Positions 16,418 through 24,658 are shown, counted from the stretch's first letter. The stretch is 34,925 bases of DNA from an uncultured Eubacteriales bacterium (GCA_900543915.1 UQTB01000023.1:1-34925); one strand, 5' to 3'. Translations and numbers: made by a program. The notes: generated by a model from the sequence alone, not told the origin.

Positions 16418-16907
16418 ATTTCAGCAGGAGCGCGGCGCCGCTGACAACGCCGCCGATCGCGGTCAGATAACCGCCCGCCCCGACCGTCCATGTATATTTG
16501 AGAAAGTCTCCGCCGTTAAGTTCTGCGAACTGCCCCACATAGGTGAAGCCGAAGATGATTGCCAGAACGGCGAGCGCGATGGTCAGCGCCGCGAGCAGGA
16601 TCTTTGCCAAAAAGCCGATTTTGACCGCGCCGAACGCCTTGAGTGCCGTGACCGCCGCGGAGAGAACCGCAAAGACGCCCGCCGCAATCGCGATGACCTG
16701 CACCAGCCACAGGGGAAAATCCGTTTCGGCGGAAAGGTCGCCGAAAAGCCCGTACTCCATAGACTTTTCAAGGCCCATAAAGCCGCTGCTTAACGTGCCC
16801 TTGAACCAGCTGAGAAAGATTCCCGTGACGGCGACGATCGCGCCGGCGACGGCCGCAACCAGCAGAATGATTCCGATCAGACTCAATTTCTTTTTTCTTT
16901 TACCCAT
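16416..16907 (-). CDS. Small integral membrane protein, four predicted helices
   Basis: I cannot assign this 163-aa protein to a named family. It has a basic N-terminus (MGKRKKK) and four hydrophobic segments at about 10-33, 65-88, 95-118 and 140-162. The loop between helices 1 and 2 (34-64) is the only sizeable soluble part. A perfect consensus promoter and an AGGAGGGT ribosome-binding site point to high expression. Confidence 0.75.
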   Translation of the reverse strand: MGKRKKKLSLIGIILLVAAVAGAIVAVTGIFLSWFKGTLSSGFMGLEKSMEYGLFGDLSAETDFPLWLVQVIAIAAGVFAVLSAAVTALKAFGAVKIGFLAKILLAALTIALAVLAIIFGFTYVGQFAELNGGDFLKYTWTVGAGGYLTAIGGVVSGAALLLK

Positions 16908-16951
16908 AATACCCTCCTGAAAAAATGCGGCGCAAACGTCCGCTTGCTTTC

Positions 16952-16980
16952 ATTATAGCAGAGGCCCGCGCGGTTGTCAA
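16952..16980 (-). promoter_or_regulatory. Perfect consensus sigma-A promoter of the membrane-protein gene
   Basis: Minus-strand TTGACA (16975-16980), a 17-nt spacer and TATAAT (16952-16957): an exact match at both boxes. The gap 16981-17144 upstream holds nothing else that I can recognise. Confidence 0.9.
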
Positions 16981-17144
16981 TCCCCGGCGGAAAACTTTTT
17001 CCCGTTATATGAAACAGGCGTTTTGAATCGCTTTCAGGGTTTTCTCTTACAATTTATCCCGTTCAGACCTTTTTACATGGCCCGATACGTTCCGGCCGCT
17101 CTTTACAGACCGGCAAGAGATAAGGGAAAAAACGGCAAAACGAG

Positions 17145-17189
17145 AAAAAGAGCGGGCGATGTTTCTGACCGACGTCTGCCCCTCTTTTT
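17145..17189 (-). terminator. Terminator after the AT-rich lipoprotein gene
   Basis: AAAAAGAG-GGGC pairs with GCCC-(G)-CTCTTTTT across a 20-nt loop (17145-17157 with 17178-17189, one bulged base). It sits directly after the lipoprotein stop, and the T-rich 3' arm serves as tract. Confidence 0.55.
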
Positions 17190-17191
17190 AC

Positions 17192-17656
17192 TCAGCCTTC
17201 TCGCCAAACAAGAAGACAGCTGTTGTAATTATAAAATAAAACATCTCCTATCATTTTTTCTTTTTCATAATACGGATCATATGCAAACCAATTATGACCC
17301 CACTCTGCAATAACGCAATTTTGATAAGTACCGTAATAGACTTTTAAAAAAACAGATTTTAACGGAGCTTTCCAATCCTTCAGTATTGTTAACTGATATG
17401 TTTTCTTCATTTTTTTGATTGTTTGGTTATCCAATTGATTCGGGTCAATCGGTTCAGGAATAAAAGTATCATCCGGTTCGAGATCCGGCGCACTGTATGA
17501 GTTGTAATAATATGCGATATTTTTCAAATCTTCCTGCGTCAGCCAACCGTTATCGTACGCCTCATCCAACGAATAAAACGCGCCGGGGGCATTGCATCCC
17601 GTGCACAGCGCTGAAAACAATAAGACAAGCACCAATCCCAAAATAAATTTTTTCAT
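17192..17656 (-). CDS. Lipoprotein of unknown function, AT-rich
   Basis: This 154-aa protein has a lipoprotein signal peptide ending in CTGC (C21). The mature part has a conserved-looking block SLDEAYDNGWLTQEDLKNIAYYYNSY (split here as 33-49 and 50-58), then an acidic Pro-rich linker (DLEPDDTFIPEPIDPNQ) and a beta-rich end (VFLKVYYGTYQNCVIAEWGH). I do not recognise a named family. The start at 17656 is chosen for the GGAGGGAAGAG upstream and the signal peptide. Its base composition is clearly more AT-rich than the surrounding genes, which suggests recent acquisition. Its long leader carries a hairpin-GTATAC element. Confidence 0.75.
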   Translation of the reverse strand: MKKFILGLVLVLLFSALCTGCNAPGAFYSLDEAYDNGWLTQEDLKNIAYYYNSYSAPDLEPDDTFIPEPIDPNQLDNQTIKKMKKTYQLTILKDWKAPLKSVFLKVYYGTYQNCVIAEWGHNWFAYDPYYEKEKMIGDVLFYNYNSCLLVWREG

Positions 17657-17760
17657 CTCTTCCCTCCTGATTTTTCTATCCAAAACGCGCGGTTATGATG
17701 CCGCATACCATTTACATCCCCGCAAACGCGGCCGCCATGGTGCGCTTGCAATGCCGCTCT

Positions 17761-17802
17761 CTTTTTCGTTCGCATTGCGAACGAAAAAGGCGTATACGCC
17801 TT
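17761..17802. repeat. Hairpin plus GTATAC palindrome in the lipoprotein leader
   Basis: A perfect 29-bp palindrome (arms CTTTTTCGTTCGCA and TGCGAACGAAAAAG, 17761-17789) runs into the 16-bp palindrome AAGGCGTATACGCCTT (17787-17802). The order and the A5 junction are the same as in the 14595-14693 array, although the arm sequences differ. Confidence 0.9.
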
Positions 17803-17852
17803 ACGGCAGAAAACCGTTTGTTCCTCCCACACTTTTACTCCTGTTTTTCTGT

Positions 17853-17881
17853 ATTTTATCACATCTTTTTTCTCTTTGCAA
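17853..17881 (-). promoter_or_regulatory. Promoter of the AT-rich lipoprotein gene
   Basis: Minus-strand TTGCAA (17876-17881) and TAAAAT (17853-17858) have a 17-nt spacer. The start near 17846 gives a leader of about 190 nt. The -10 context TGTGATAAAATA resembles GTGATAAGATA of the prepilin promoter. The gap 17684-18058 otherwise holds only the element at 17761 and the terminator at 17941. Confidence 0.65.
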
Positions 17882-17940
17882 CCTTTTTTTAAAATTAAGT
17901 CGTTTTTTCGTAAATATAAACAATTTTTTATCGATCAAAA

Positions 17941-17974
17941 GCGCTGTTCCGCTTCAAGCGGAACAGCGCTTTTT
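17941..17974 (-). terminator. Terminator of the uvrC-HAD-lon-engB operon
   Basis: A perfect 12-bp stem GCGCTGTTCCGC/GCGGAACAGCGC (17941-17952, 17958-17969) has a 5-nt loop. TTTTGAT follows on the minus strand and TTTTT on the plus strand. Confidence 0.85.
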
Positions 17975-18058
17975 CTGTTGCCGAAAGTCATTTTCATCAC
18001 TGTTCGCCGCGGGGCCCCGAAGGAGCGGAACATTTTTCCGTCTCTTACGCAAAAAAAT

Positions 18059-18670
18059 TTATTCCCCGTCGCAGTCGTCAAATGATTCGTTATGTACCGC
18101 GAGGATTCCGTCCAGCCGGGACAGCACCGCGTCTCTGCCGTAAGCGGTTTCGGCGGACGTCGCAATGATGTCTCCCACCCCCACCTTGACGCGCGCGGCG
18201 ATCTCCGCCGTCCGCGGCTTTACCTTGCTCTTCCCCAGCTTGTCCGCCTTGGTGCAGACGATGGAAAATGGAAGCGCGTAGTGATACAGATAGGCGATCA
18301 TCTGGAGGTCCTCCGCCGTGGGATCGTGCCGGATATCCAGGAGGGAAAACACGTGCGCGATCTCTGTCCGCTCGAAAAAGCGCTCCATCAGCCTTCCCCA
18401 GCGCCGCTGCTCTTCCTTCGACACCCGCGCGAAGCCGTATCCCGGCAGATCCGCCAGAATAAACGGGCCGAAATCAAAGTAATTGACGAGGCGGGTGCGC
18501 CCCGGCGTATTGGAGGTCTTTGCGAGCTTTTTGCGGTTTGCCAGCATGTTGATGAACGAGCTCTTGCCGACGTTGGATTTCCCCGCTACCGCCACAATCG
18601 GGCGGTCTGACTTTAAAAAATTGTTTTCGTGCGCCACCGAAGTGATAAACTGCGCGTCTCTTATGATCAT
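18059..18670 (-). CDS. engB: Ribosome biogenesis GTPase EngB/YsxC
   Basis: This 203-aa GTPase has G1 GKSNVGKSS (30-38), G2 in TPGRT (55-59), G3 DLPGYG (74-79), G4 TKAD (140-143) and G5 TSAE. Length fits the EngB/YsxC family, which helps assemble the large ribosomal subunit. Its ATG overlaps the TGA stop of lon (ATGA), so translation is coupled. The lon-engB pairing is also found in Bacillus. Confidence 0.95.
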   Translation of the reverse strand: MIIRDAQFITSVAHENNFLKSDRPIVAVAGKSNVGKSSFINMLANRKKLAKTSNTPGRTRLVNYFDFGPFILADLPGYGFARVSKEEQRRWGRLMERFFERTEIAHVFSLLDIRHDPTAEDLQMIAYLYHYALPFSIVCTKADKLGKSKVKPRTAEIAARVKVGVGDIIATSAETAYGRDAVLSRLDGILAVHNESFDDCDGE

Positions 18671-20997
18671 ATGTTGCCGATTGCCCTGCTGAAAACCTCT
18701 CTTACAGTCTCAACGGGATAAAAATTGATTTCTTTTCTGATTTCCGCAGGAATCTCCTCCACGTCCTTGCGGTTCCCCGCGGGGATGATCACGTCGCGGA
18801 TGCCGATGCGGCGGGCGGCGAGCGCCTTTTCCTTTAAACCGCCGATGGGAAGCACCTTGCCGCGCAGGGTGATTTCCCCCGTCATGGCGATGCTCCGCTT
18901 CACCGGACGGGAAGTAAACGCCGACAAAATGGCGGTCGCCATCGTGATCCCCGCGCTGGGGCCGTCCTTCGGCGTGGCGCCCTCCGGCACGTGAATGTGA
19001 ATGTCGTTCTTTTCAAACGCGTCCGCCTCGATGCCGTATTCGTCCGCATGGGCGCGGATATAGCTGATCGCCGCGCGGGCGGATTCCTTCATGACGTCGC
19101 CCAGCTTGCCCGTCAGCAGGATCTCGCCCTTCCCGCGCATCAGGCTGACCTCGATGGTCAGCGTGGTGCCGCCGAACGCCGTCCACGCGAGCCCCGTAGC
19201 CGCCCCCACCTCGTCCGCGTTCCGCTCCTCGTCGGGCAGGAACTTGCGGATGCCGAGATAGGCGGGGACCGCTTTCCGGTCCACAATCTTCTGCGGCGTA
19301 TCCGGGTCTTCGGCGACGAAGGTCGCCGCCTTGCGCACGACCGAGCCGATCTCGCGCTCCAGATTTCTCACGCCCGCTTCCATCGTGTAGCCGCGGACGA
19401 TCTCGACGATGCCGTCGTCCGTAAACGCGATCTTTTCCTCCGTGATGCCGTTCGCCGCGATCTGCTTGGGAATCAGATAGCGCTTGGCGATCTGCACCTT
19501 CTCCTCCTCCGTGTAGCCGTTGATCTCGATGATCTCCATGCGGTCGAGCAGCGGATAGGGAATGGTATCCAGCGAATTCGCCGTCGTGATAAACATCACT
19601 TTGGAGAGATCGTAGGGGATTTCCATAAACCGGTCGCGGAACGTGGAATTCTGTTCGGGATCCAGCACCTCCAACAGCGCGGAAGCGGGATCGCCGTGGA
19701 TATCCGAAGAGAGCTTATCCACCTCGTCCAGCAAAAACACCGGGTTCGAGGAACCCGCGTTTTTCAGCCCGAAAATGATGCGGCCGGGCATGGCGCCCAC
19801 GTACGTTCTCCGATGGCCGCGGATCTCCGCCTCGTCGCGCACGCCGCCCAGGCTCATGCGCACGAATTTTCTGCCCAGCGCGCGGGCGATGGACTTTGCA
19901 ATAGACGTCTTCCCCACGCCCGGAGGCCCGACGAAACATAAAATAGGGCCTTTCAGCGCCTTGGTCAGATGCAGGACGGCGAGATATTCCACGATGCGCT
20001 CCTTCACCTTTTCCAGACCGAAATGGTCGGCGTCCAAAACCGCTTTCGCCTCTTTCAGGCTCTCCGTATCCTCCGTATAGACGCCGAAGGGCAGTTCCTT
20101 GATCCAGTCGATGTAATTGAGGATCACCGAATAGTCCGGCGAGGAGGGATTGATTTTATCCAGCCGCGCGATCTCCTTGAGCGCTTTCTCCTCGATTTCC
20201 GCGGGGAGGTGTTTCTTTTTGATGTCGTCCGTCAGAGACTGCTTTTCATCCTCGTTGTCGCCGAGCTCGGTGTGAATCGCCTTCAGCTGTTCGCGGAGAT
20301 AGTATTCTTTCTGGCCCCTGTCGATGGATTTCCGCACTTCGGCGCTGATCTTCTGCTCGATTTTGGCGATCTCCAGTTCGCTCACCATCAGCTTCTCGAA
20401 CAGCTTGAGCCGGTTCACGGTGTCGCTCTCTTCCAGAAGTTTCTGGCAGTCCGACTCCTTCAGCGTGAGCACGACGACGGCGTTGTCGATAAACTCGTTG
20501 GGCGAATTCATCTCCGCAAGCGTGGTGAGAACGTCCTTTCCCATCTTCTTGTCGAAGAGGGAATACTCCCAGAACGCGGCCTTCGCCACGCGGAAATACG
20601 CCTCCGCCTCGATTTCGTCCGCCGTCGTATAGGAAAGCTCCTCCACCGTCGCGTCGAAGCGCTCCTTGCTCTTGACGAGCGTGAGAACGCGCGCGCGGGC
20701 GACCGCCTGCACGCTCACCTTGACGTTGCCGTTCGGCAGTTTGATGACCTGCCGGATCTTGGCGAGAACGCCCGTCTGATACAGATCGGATTTTTTCGGG
20801 TTTTCCACGAGCGCGTTTTTCTGCGCGGCGATAAACACCTTCAGATCCCCGTCGGAAGCCGCCTTGACGGCGTTCAGCGACATCGGCCTGCCGACGTCGA
20901 AATTCACAAACGTATTCGGAAAAATCACTTTGCCCCGCAGCGGTATGACCGGATAAACGGGCCTTTCCTCTTTGATCAATTCATTTCCTTCCATCAT
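18667..20997 (-). CDS. lon: ATP-dependent protease LonA
   Basis: This 776-aa protein has the full LonA order: N-terminal substrate-binding domain (about 12-205), coiled coil (210-245), AAA+ module with Walker A GPPGVGKTS (357-365) and Walker B FLLDEVD (421-427), and a C-terminal protease with the Ser-Lys dyad S681 (DGPSAG) and K724 (GGLKEKA). It degrades misfolded and regulatory proteins in the cytosol. Two ATGs stand side by side (20997 and 20994); the second has better spacing from GGAAAG. It lies 13 nt after the HAD gene in an operon that starts at uvrC. Confidence 0.96.
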   Translation of the reverse strand: MMEGNELIKEERPVYPVIPLRGKVIFPNTFVNFDVGRPMSLNAVKAASDGDLKVFIAAQKNALVENPKKSDLYQTGVLAKIRQVIKLPNGNVKVSVQAVARARVLTLVKSKERFDATVEELSYTTADEIEAEAYFRVAKAAFWEYSLFDKKMGKDVLTTLAEMNSPNEFIDNAVVVLTLKESDCQKLLEESDTVNRLKLFEKLMVSELEIAKIEQKISAEVRKSIDRGQKEYYLREQLKAIHTELGDNEDEKQSLTDDIKKKHLPAEIEEKALKEIARLDKINPSSPDYSVILNYIDWIKELPFGVYTEDTESLKEAKAVLDADHFGLEKVKERIVEYLAVLHLTKALKGPILCFVGPPGVGKTSIAKSIARALGRKFVRMSLGGVRDEAEIRGHRRTYVGAMPGRIIFGLKNAGSSNPVFLLDEVDKLSSDIHGDPASALLEVLDPEQNSTFRDRFMEIPYDLSKVMFITTANSLDTIPYPLLDRMEIIEINGYTEEEKVQIAKRYLIPKQIAANGITEEKIAFTDDGIVEIVRGYTMEAGVRNLEREIGSVVRKAATFVAEDPDTPQKIVDRKAVPAYLGIRKFLPDEERNADEVGAATGLAWTAFGGTTLTIEVSLMRGKGEILLTGKLGDVMKESARAAISYIRAHADEYGIEADAFEKNDIHIHVPEGATPKDGPSAGITMATAILSAFTSRPVKRSIAMTGEITLRGKVLPIGGLKEKALAARRIGIRDVIIPAGNRKDVEEIPAEIRKEINFYPVETVREVFSRAIGNI

Positions 20998-21010
20998 TCA
21001 CTTTCCGTTA

Positions 21011-21889
21011 TTAAAGACAATATTTTTTCAGGAGATACTCCACCGGCTTTTCCGCATACGGCGGCGCGATCTCCTCAGCGACCGCCTTCAGTGCGGCGCT
21101 GCCGTCTCCGACGGCGACCCCGTGCCCGACGGCGATCAGCGAGAGGTCGTTGGTGGAATCCCCCACCGTCAATATCTCGCTTTCTTCCACGCCGCAGCGC
21201 TTCGCCACCGCGCGGACGGTATCCCCCTTCGTGCAGGCGGGAGAGATGATCTCCATCAGGAACTGAAAACCCGAATTGATCACCAGCCGCCCCTGATAGC
21301 GCTCGGCGTACGCCGCGATCTGTGCGGGGAGCCTGTCCGGATCGAATCCGGTATTCACCACGCACTTGCCGCCGTACTTTTCGGCGTACTGCTCCATTTT
21401 ATCTTCCACGCGCCCCGCGCCGACGATCGCCATGACCTTCTGCACGGGCGCCTGATTCTTTGCCAGAAAATCAGAGAGTTTTCCCACCGCGACGCCGCTC
21501 ACGCCCGAATTTTTCTCGTACGTCTCCGTGAGCGCGTTTCCCGCGGCGTAATACAGAACGTCGCCGACGTTGACGAGCACGGGCTCTCCGTCCTTCTCCA
21601 AATCCGTCACTACTTCGAGGGCGAGCGCGGGCGGAATGCCGGAGGAATAGAAGATATCCCCCGTCAGAATATTCGCGGCGATCGCGCCCTGCGCCGCGAT
21701 CACGTCCCCCGTCAGGCCGTATTTCAGACAAATCGGGCGGATAGACGAGAGCATGCGCCCCGTGCAGACGACAAATCTGCCGCCCTTTCTCTGATATTCC
21801 CTGATCGCCGCGACCGTGCTTTCCTCGATGTGATCGGGAGCCGTTCCCAGCGTGCCGTCGAAATCGGCGACAACCATTTTATATTTCAT
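21011..21889 (-). CDS. HAD-superfamily phosphatase, Cof type
   Basis: This 292-aa protein has the HAD nucleophile motif DFDGTL (D9, D11), motif II VCTGR and motif IV GDSTNDLSLI, with the large C2 cap typical of Cof-type sugar or cofactor phosphatases. The substrate cannot be told. The gene starts inside uvrC (11-nt overlap), so it is coupled to it. Confidence 0.88.
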   Translation of the reverse strand: MKYKMVVADFDGTLGTAPDHIEESTVAAIREYQRKGGRFVVCTGRMLSSIRPICLKYGLTGDVIAAQGAIAANILTGDIFYSSGIPPALALEVVTDLEKDGEPVLVNVGDVLYYAAGNALTETYEKNSGVSGVAVGKLSDFLAKNQAPVQKVMAIVGAGRVEDKMEQYAEKYGGKCVVNTGFDPDRLPAQIAAYAERYQGRLVINSGFQFLMEIISPACTKGDTVRAVAKRCGVEESEILTVGDSTNDLSLIAVGHGVAVGDGSAALKAVAEEIAPPYAEKPVEYLLKKYCL

Positions 21890-23711
21890 GATTCTCCTCT
21901 TTTGAAAAATAAGCGACGATCGCTTCCGCCTGTTTTTTCCCGATGCCGGCCACTTCCGTCAGCTGGGAAACCGAGGCTTTTTCGATCTCGTAAATATCTT
22001 TGAACCGCTCCATCAGCGCCATCCGGCGCTTCCTGCCGATCCCCTCGATCCCGTCGAGCACGGAAGAGAGAGAGCGCTTCCCGCGCAGCGTCCGGTGATA
22101 CGTGATCGCAAAACGGTGGGCCTCGTCGCGCAGTCGCTGCAATACCTGCAGCGCATAGTCGCTGTGATCGAGACGGACGGATTCGCGGGAAAAGAGCGTA
22201 AACACCTCTTCTTCGCGCTTGGCGAGGGATACGAGGTCGATTCCCTCCACACCCATTCCGTCGAAGATCTCCTTGACCGAAGAGAGCTGTCCCTTTCCCC
22301 CGTCGATCACGATGAGGTCGGGGCGGGGAAAGCGTTCTTCCTCCTCCGTTCCCAGCTTGCCAAGGCGGCGCTTCAGCACTTCCTGCAGACAGGCGAAGTC
22401 GTTGGAGCCCTCCACCGTCCGGATCTTAAAGCGGCGGTAGCTGTCCCGCTCGGGTTCGCCGTCCGCAAACACGACCATGGATCCCACCTTGTCCACGCCG
22501 CTGATATGGGAGATATCGTAACATTCCATGCGGCGGGGATAGCGGGAAAGCCGGAGCGCCTCCTGCAATCTGCGGCAGGCAAGCACCGTGCGGTCCTCCT
22601 TGTGGCGGATCTTATCCACCGTCTTTTCCAGATAGTCGGCGGCGTTTTTCTCCGCCATCTCCGAAAGCTGCTTCCTTACGCCCATTTTCGGGCAAAGGAT
22701 ATTGACTATTTTTCCCGACTTTTCCTTAAAATACTCTTCGAGCAGTGAAAAATCCCCCTCCGCGTTGACGACGATTTCGTCCGGCACCTCCGCGCCCTCC
22801 TTATAATAGCGCGCGATGAACTCCGCGAGCGCCTCCGCGCGGTCAAAGGAGGCCTCCTCCATGGAAAAGCTCTTTCCCCCCAGCATCACGCCCTTGCGGA
22901 TGACGAGAAGATTGACCGCCGAATAGACGTTGTTGGTGACGAAGGAAACGATATCCGCATCCAAAAAGCGATTGATGGCCACCAGGCGCTTTTCCTTCAC
23001 CTTTTCCAGCATGCCGAGCTTGTCCCGGTAATTGGCGGCCTGTTCGAATTCCTCGTTCGCCGCGGCGTTCAGCATGCGGTCCCGGAGGATTTTCTCTACA
23101 TTATATTCGTTTCCGTTCAAAAAGTCAATCGCCGCGTCCACCTTTTCCCGATATTCCTGCGCGGTGCACAGCCCCGCACAGGGCGCCATGCAGCGCTTGA
23201 TGTGATAATTCAGGCAGGGGCGGCGGGGCTTTTCCGGCACGATCGGCGTCGCGCAGGGGCGCAGGGAAAAGGCGAGCGATAAAATTTCCAGCACTTCCCG
23301 CACGGAAACGCCTCCCATATAAGGGCCGAAATACCTGCTGCCGTCCCGCCTGATTTTGCGCGTGATGCGGAAAGTCGGAAACGGCTCTTTCAAATTGACG
23401 GCGAGATAAGGATAGGTCTTGTCGTCTTTCAGAAGGATGTTATAGCGCGGCTTGTGCTTTTTGATGAGATTGTTTTCCAGCGTGAGCGCGTCGATCTCCG
23501 TCGGCGTGATGATATAATCGAAATCCGAAACATGCGAGACCATCGCCATGACCTTATCCGTCTTGACGCCCGTGTAGAAATACTGCTTGACTCTGTTTTT
23601 GAGGTTTTTGGCCTTTCCCACGTAGATGACCGTCCCCTCGGCGTTTTTCATGATATAGACGCCCGGATCAGTCGGCAGCATCTTCAGTTTTTCGGTTACG
23701 ATCTCCGTCAT
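21879..23711 (-). CDS. uvrC: Excinuclease ABC subunit C
   Basis: This 610-aa protein has the GIY-YIG nuclease (GVYIM at 17-21, YVGKAKNLKNR at 30-40), a cysteine-bearing linker (CLNYHIKRCMAPC), a UVR motif, the RNase H-like second nuclease (ECYDISHISG, DLIVIDGGKGQ) and C-terminal helix-hairpin-helix pairs. It makes both incisions in nucleotide-excision repair with UvrA and UvrB. No Shine-Dalgarno site is positioned for the ATG at 23711, and a consensus -10 box lies 6 nt upstream. It heads the operon uvrC-HAD-lon-engB. Confidence 0.96.
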   Translation of the reverse strand: MTEIVTEKLKMLPTDPGVYIMKNAEGTVIYVGKAKNLKNRVKQYFYTGVKTDKVMAMVSHVSDFDYIITPTEIDALTLENNLIKKHKPRYNILLKDDKTYPYLAVNLKEPFPTFRITRKIRRDGSRYFGPYMGGVSVREVLEILSLAFSLRPCATPIVPEKPRRPCLNYHIKRCMAPCAGLCTAQEYREKVDAAIDFLNGNEYNVEKILRDRMLNAAANEEFEQAANYRDKLGMLEKVKEKRLVAINRFLDADIVSFVTNNVYSAVNLLVIRKGVMLGGKSFSMEEASFDRAEALAEFIARYYKEGAEVPDEIVVNAEGDFSLLEEYFKEKSGKIVNILCPKMGVRKQLSEMAEKNAADYLEKTVDKIRHKEDRTVLACRRLQEALRLSRYPRRMECYDISHISGVDKVGSMVVFADGEPERDSYRRFKIRTVEGSNDFACLQEVLKRRLGKLGTEEEERFPRPDLIVIDGGKGQLSSVKEIFDGMGVEGIDLVSLAKREEEVFTLFSRESVRLDHSDYALQVLQRLRDEAHRFAITYHRTLRGKRSLSSVLDGIEGIGRKRRMALMERFKDIYEIEKASVSQLTEVAGIGKKQAEAIVAYFSKEENHEI

Positions 23712-23717
23712 ACCTTT

Positions 23718-23746
23718 ATTATAGCGTTAAAAGGGAAATTTTACAA
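23718..23746 (-). promoter_or_regulatory. uvrC promoter (leaderless geometry)
   Basis: Minus-strand TTGTAA (23741-23746), a 17-nt spacer and TATAAT (23718-23723). Six bases, AAAGGT, separate the -10 box from the ATG, as at mutY. The rest of the gap to 23932 holds only a weak hairpin (AGATTGC/GCAATCT near 23815-23832). Confidence 0.8.
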
Positions 23747-23932
23747 GCGTTTTTCCGTTCAACAATCTGCAAACCGGCTCCGCCCCGCCCCGCAGGAAAT
23801 CAAACAGGCGCAGAGATTGCGATTGCAATCTGCAAAATTATACGGCAGTATTTCGCATAACGCTTTTTCTATTACGTTCAGCGAATCGCGCCCGCATCCT
23901 TTCCGCTTTCTTTATAGGAGCAGCGGTTGTAT

Positions 23933-23971
23933 AAAAAGGACGGGCAAATGATACCCGTCCTTTTATTTTTT
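23933..23971 (-). terminator. Terminator after the ArsR-family gene
   Basis: An 11-bp stem AAAAGGACGGG (23934-23944)/CCCGTCCTTTT (23954-23964) has a 9-nt loop and T-rich runs on both strands. Confidence 0.8.
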
Positions 23972-23991
23972 AACTGCCCGCATCGGCAATT

Positions 23992-24327
23992 TCAGTACCC
24001 CAGAAATTCCACGCCCTTTAAAAGAACGTCGTTCAGCAATTCGTTCCGCAGCGAATAAAAGATGACTTTCCCCTGGCGGCGGGTCGTCACCGCATTCAGG
24101 TTTTTCAGCAGCCGGAGCTGATGGGAGACCGTCGTCTGATTCAGCCGCAGCAGGCGGGACAGATCGGTGACGCACATCTCGCTGATTGCCAGCGCGGAGA
24201 TCATCCGCAGCCGCGTGTAATCCGCAAAGATCGTAAAAAAGCAGACCAGCTCGTCCAGAATTTCCCCTTCGGGCACGTAATCGTTCACCAGGCTCTGCGT
24301 GCGGCGGTCCAGCAACATTTCCTGCAT
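23992..24327 (-). CDS. ArsR-family winged-helix repressor
   Basis: This 111-aa protein has the ArsR fold: DELVCFFTIFADYTRLRMIS (24-43), recognition segment NQTTVSHQLRLLKNLN (63-78) and the wing VTTRRQGKVIFYSL (80-93). The classical metal site ELCVCDL is present only as EMCVTDL: C52 is kept but the second Cys is Thr54, and C29 is elsewhere. Metal sensing is therefore uncertain. The frame is open to 24411, but the ATG at 24327 has CGGAGG upstream. It is divergent from the 52-aa peptide gene, which it may regulate. Confidence 0.85.
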   Translation of the reverse strand: MQEMLLDRRTQSLVNDYVPEGEILDELVCFFTIFADYTRLRMISALAISEMCVTDLSRLLRLNQTTVSHQLRLLKNLNAVTTRRQGKVIFYSLRNELLNDVLLKGVEFLGY

Positions 24328-24364
24328 TTTTGTTACCTCCGTGATACAATTCATTCCTGAATCC

Positions 24365-24432
24365 ATTGTAACACATTTCATCACATAAACATATTTCGTA
24401 ACATGACGCATATTGTATAATAAGCGCTTATT
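24365..24432. promoter_or_regulatory. Divergent promoter region of arsR-like gene and 52-aa peptide
   Basis: On the plus strand TATAAT (24416-24421) serves the peptide gene but has no good -35 box. A perfect 14-bp palindrome AATAAGCGCTTATT (24419-24432) overlaps its end and the likely start site. On the minus strand TACAAT (24365-24370) serves the ArsR-type gene. Two GTAACA direct repeats (24368 and 24398) are exactly 30 bp apart. These are candidate operators. Confidence 0.55.
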
Positions 24433-24453
24433 TTGCCGAAAGGAGGACTTGAA

Positions 24454-24612
24454 ATGTCGGACAATCTGGTTCTGATCGCCCTGTTGTTTCTGCTTACGAG
24501 CAACAGCACGATCAGCTCGACGCAGCTGTTTCTGCTGCTGGCGCTACTGACGACGACCAATTGCAGCAACTTACTGGGCTGTAATTGCGGGAACACTTCC
24601 ACGACAAGATAA
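24454..24612 (+). CDS. 52-aa hydrophobic peptide with cysteine tail
   Basis: This short gene has an AAAGGAGGACTTGAA ribosome-binding site, its own -10 box and its own terminator, which support it as real. The peptide has two hydrophobic runs (about 5-14 and 25-32) separated by a Ser/Thr-rich segment (TSNSTISSTQ). It ends in an Asn/Thr tail with three cysteines (C37, C43, C45; LGCNCGN). It might be a membrane peptide with a metal or disulfide tail, a small spore-type protein or a secreted signal; I cannot decide. It is divergent from an ArsR-type repressor. Confidence 0.65.
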   Translation: MSDNLVLIALLFLLTSNSTISSTQLFLLLALLTTTNCSNLLGCNCGNTSTTR

Positions 24613-24614
24613 AG

Positions 24615-24650
24615 AACACGCCCCGGAGAATGCCTCCGGGGCGTGTTTTT
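24615..24650 (+). terminator. Terminator after the 52-aa peptide gene
   Basis: A perfect 14-bp stem AACACGCCCCGGAG/CTCCGGGGCGTGTT (24615-24628, 24634-24647) with a 5-nt loop and T tract, starting 3 nt after the stop. Confidence 0.9.
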
Positions 24651-24658
24651 CTGTTCCG

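Noticed and set aside
17653..17862. 69-codon minus-strand frame across the lipoprotein leader
   Set aside because: Its ATG lies at the -10 box, upstream of the likely transcription start. The coding signal is only the palindromic element read through.
19969..21249. Long plus-strand open frame antisense to lon
   Set aside because: It has no family motifs and is fully explained by lon on the other strand.
23747..23932. Small RNA or hidden gene in the gap upstream of uvrC
   Set aside because: Only a weak 7-bp hairpin is seen, with no promoter-terminator pair of its own.
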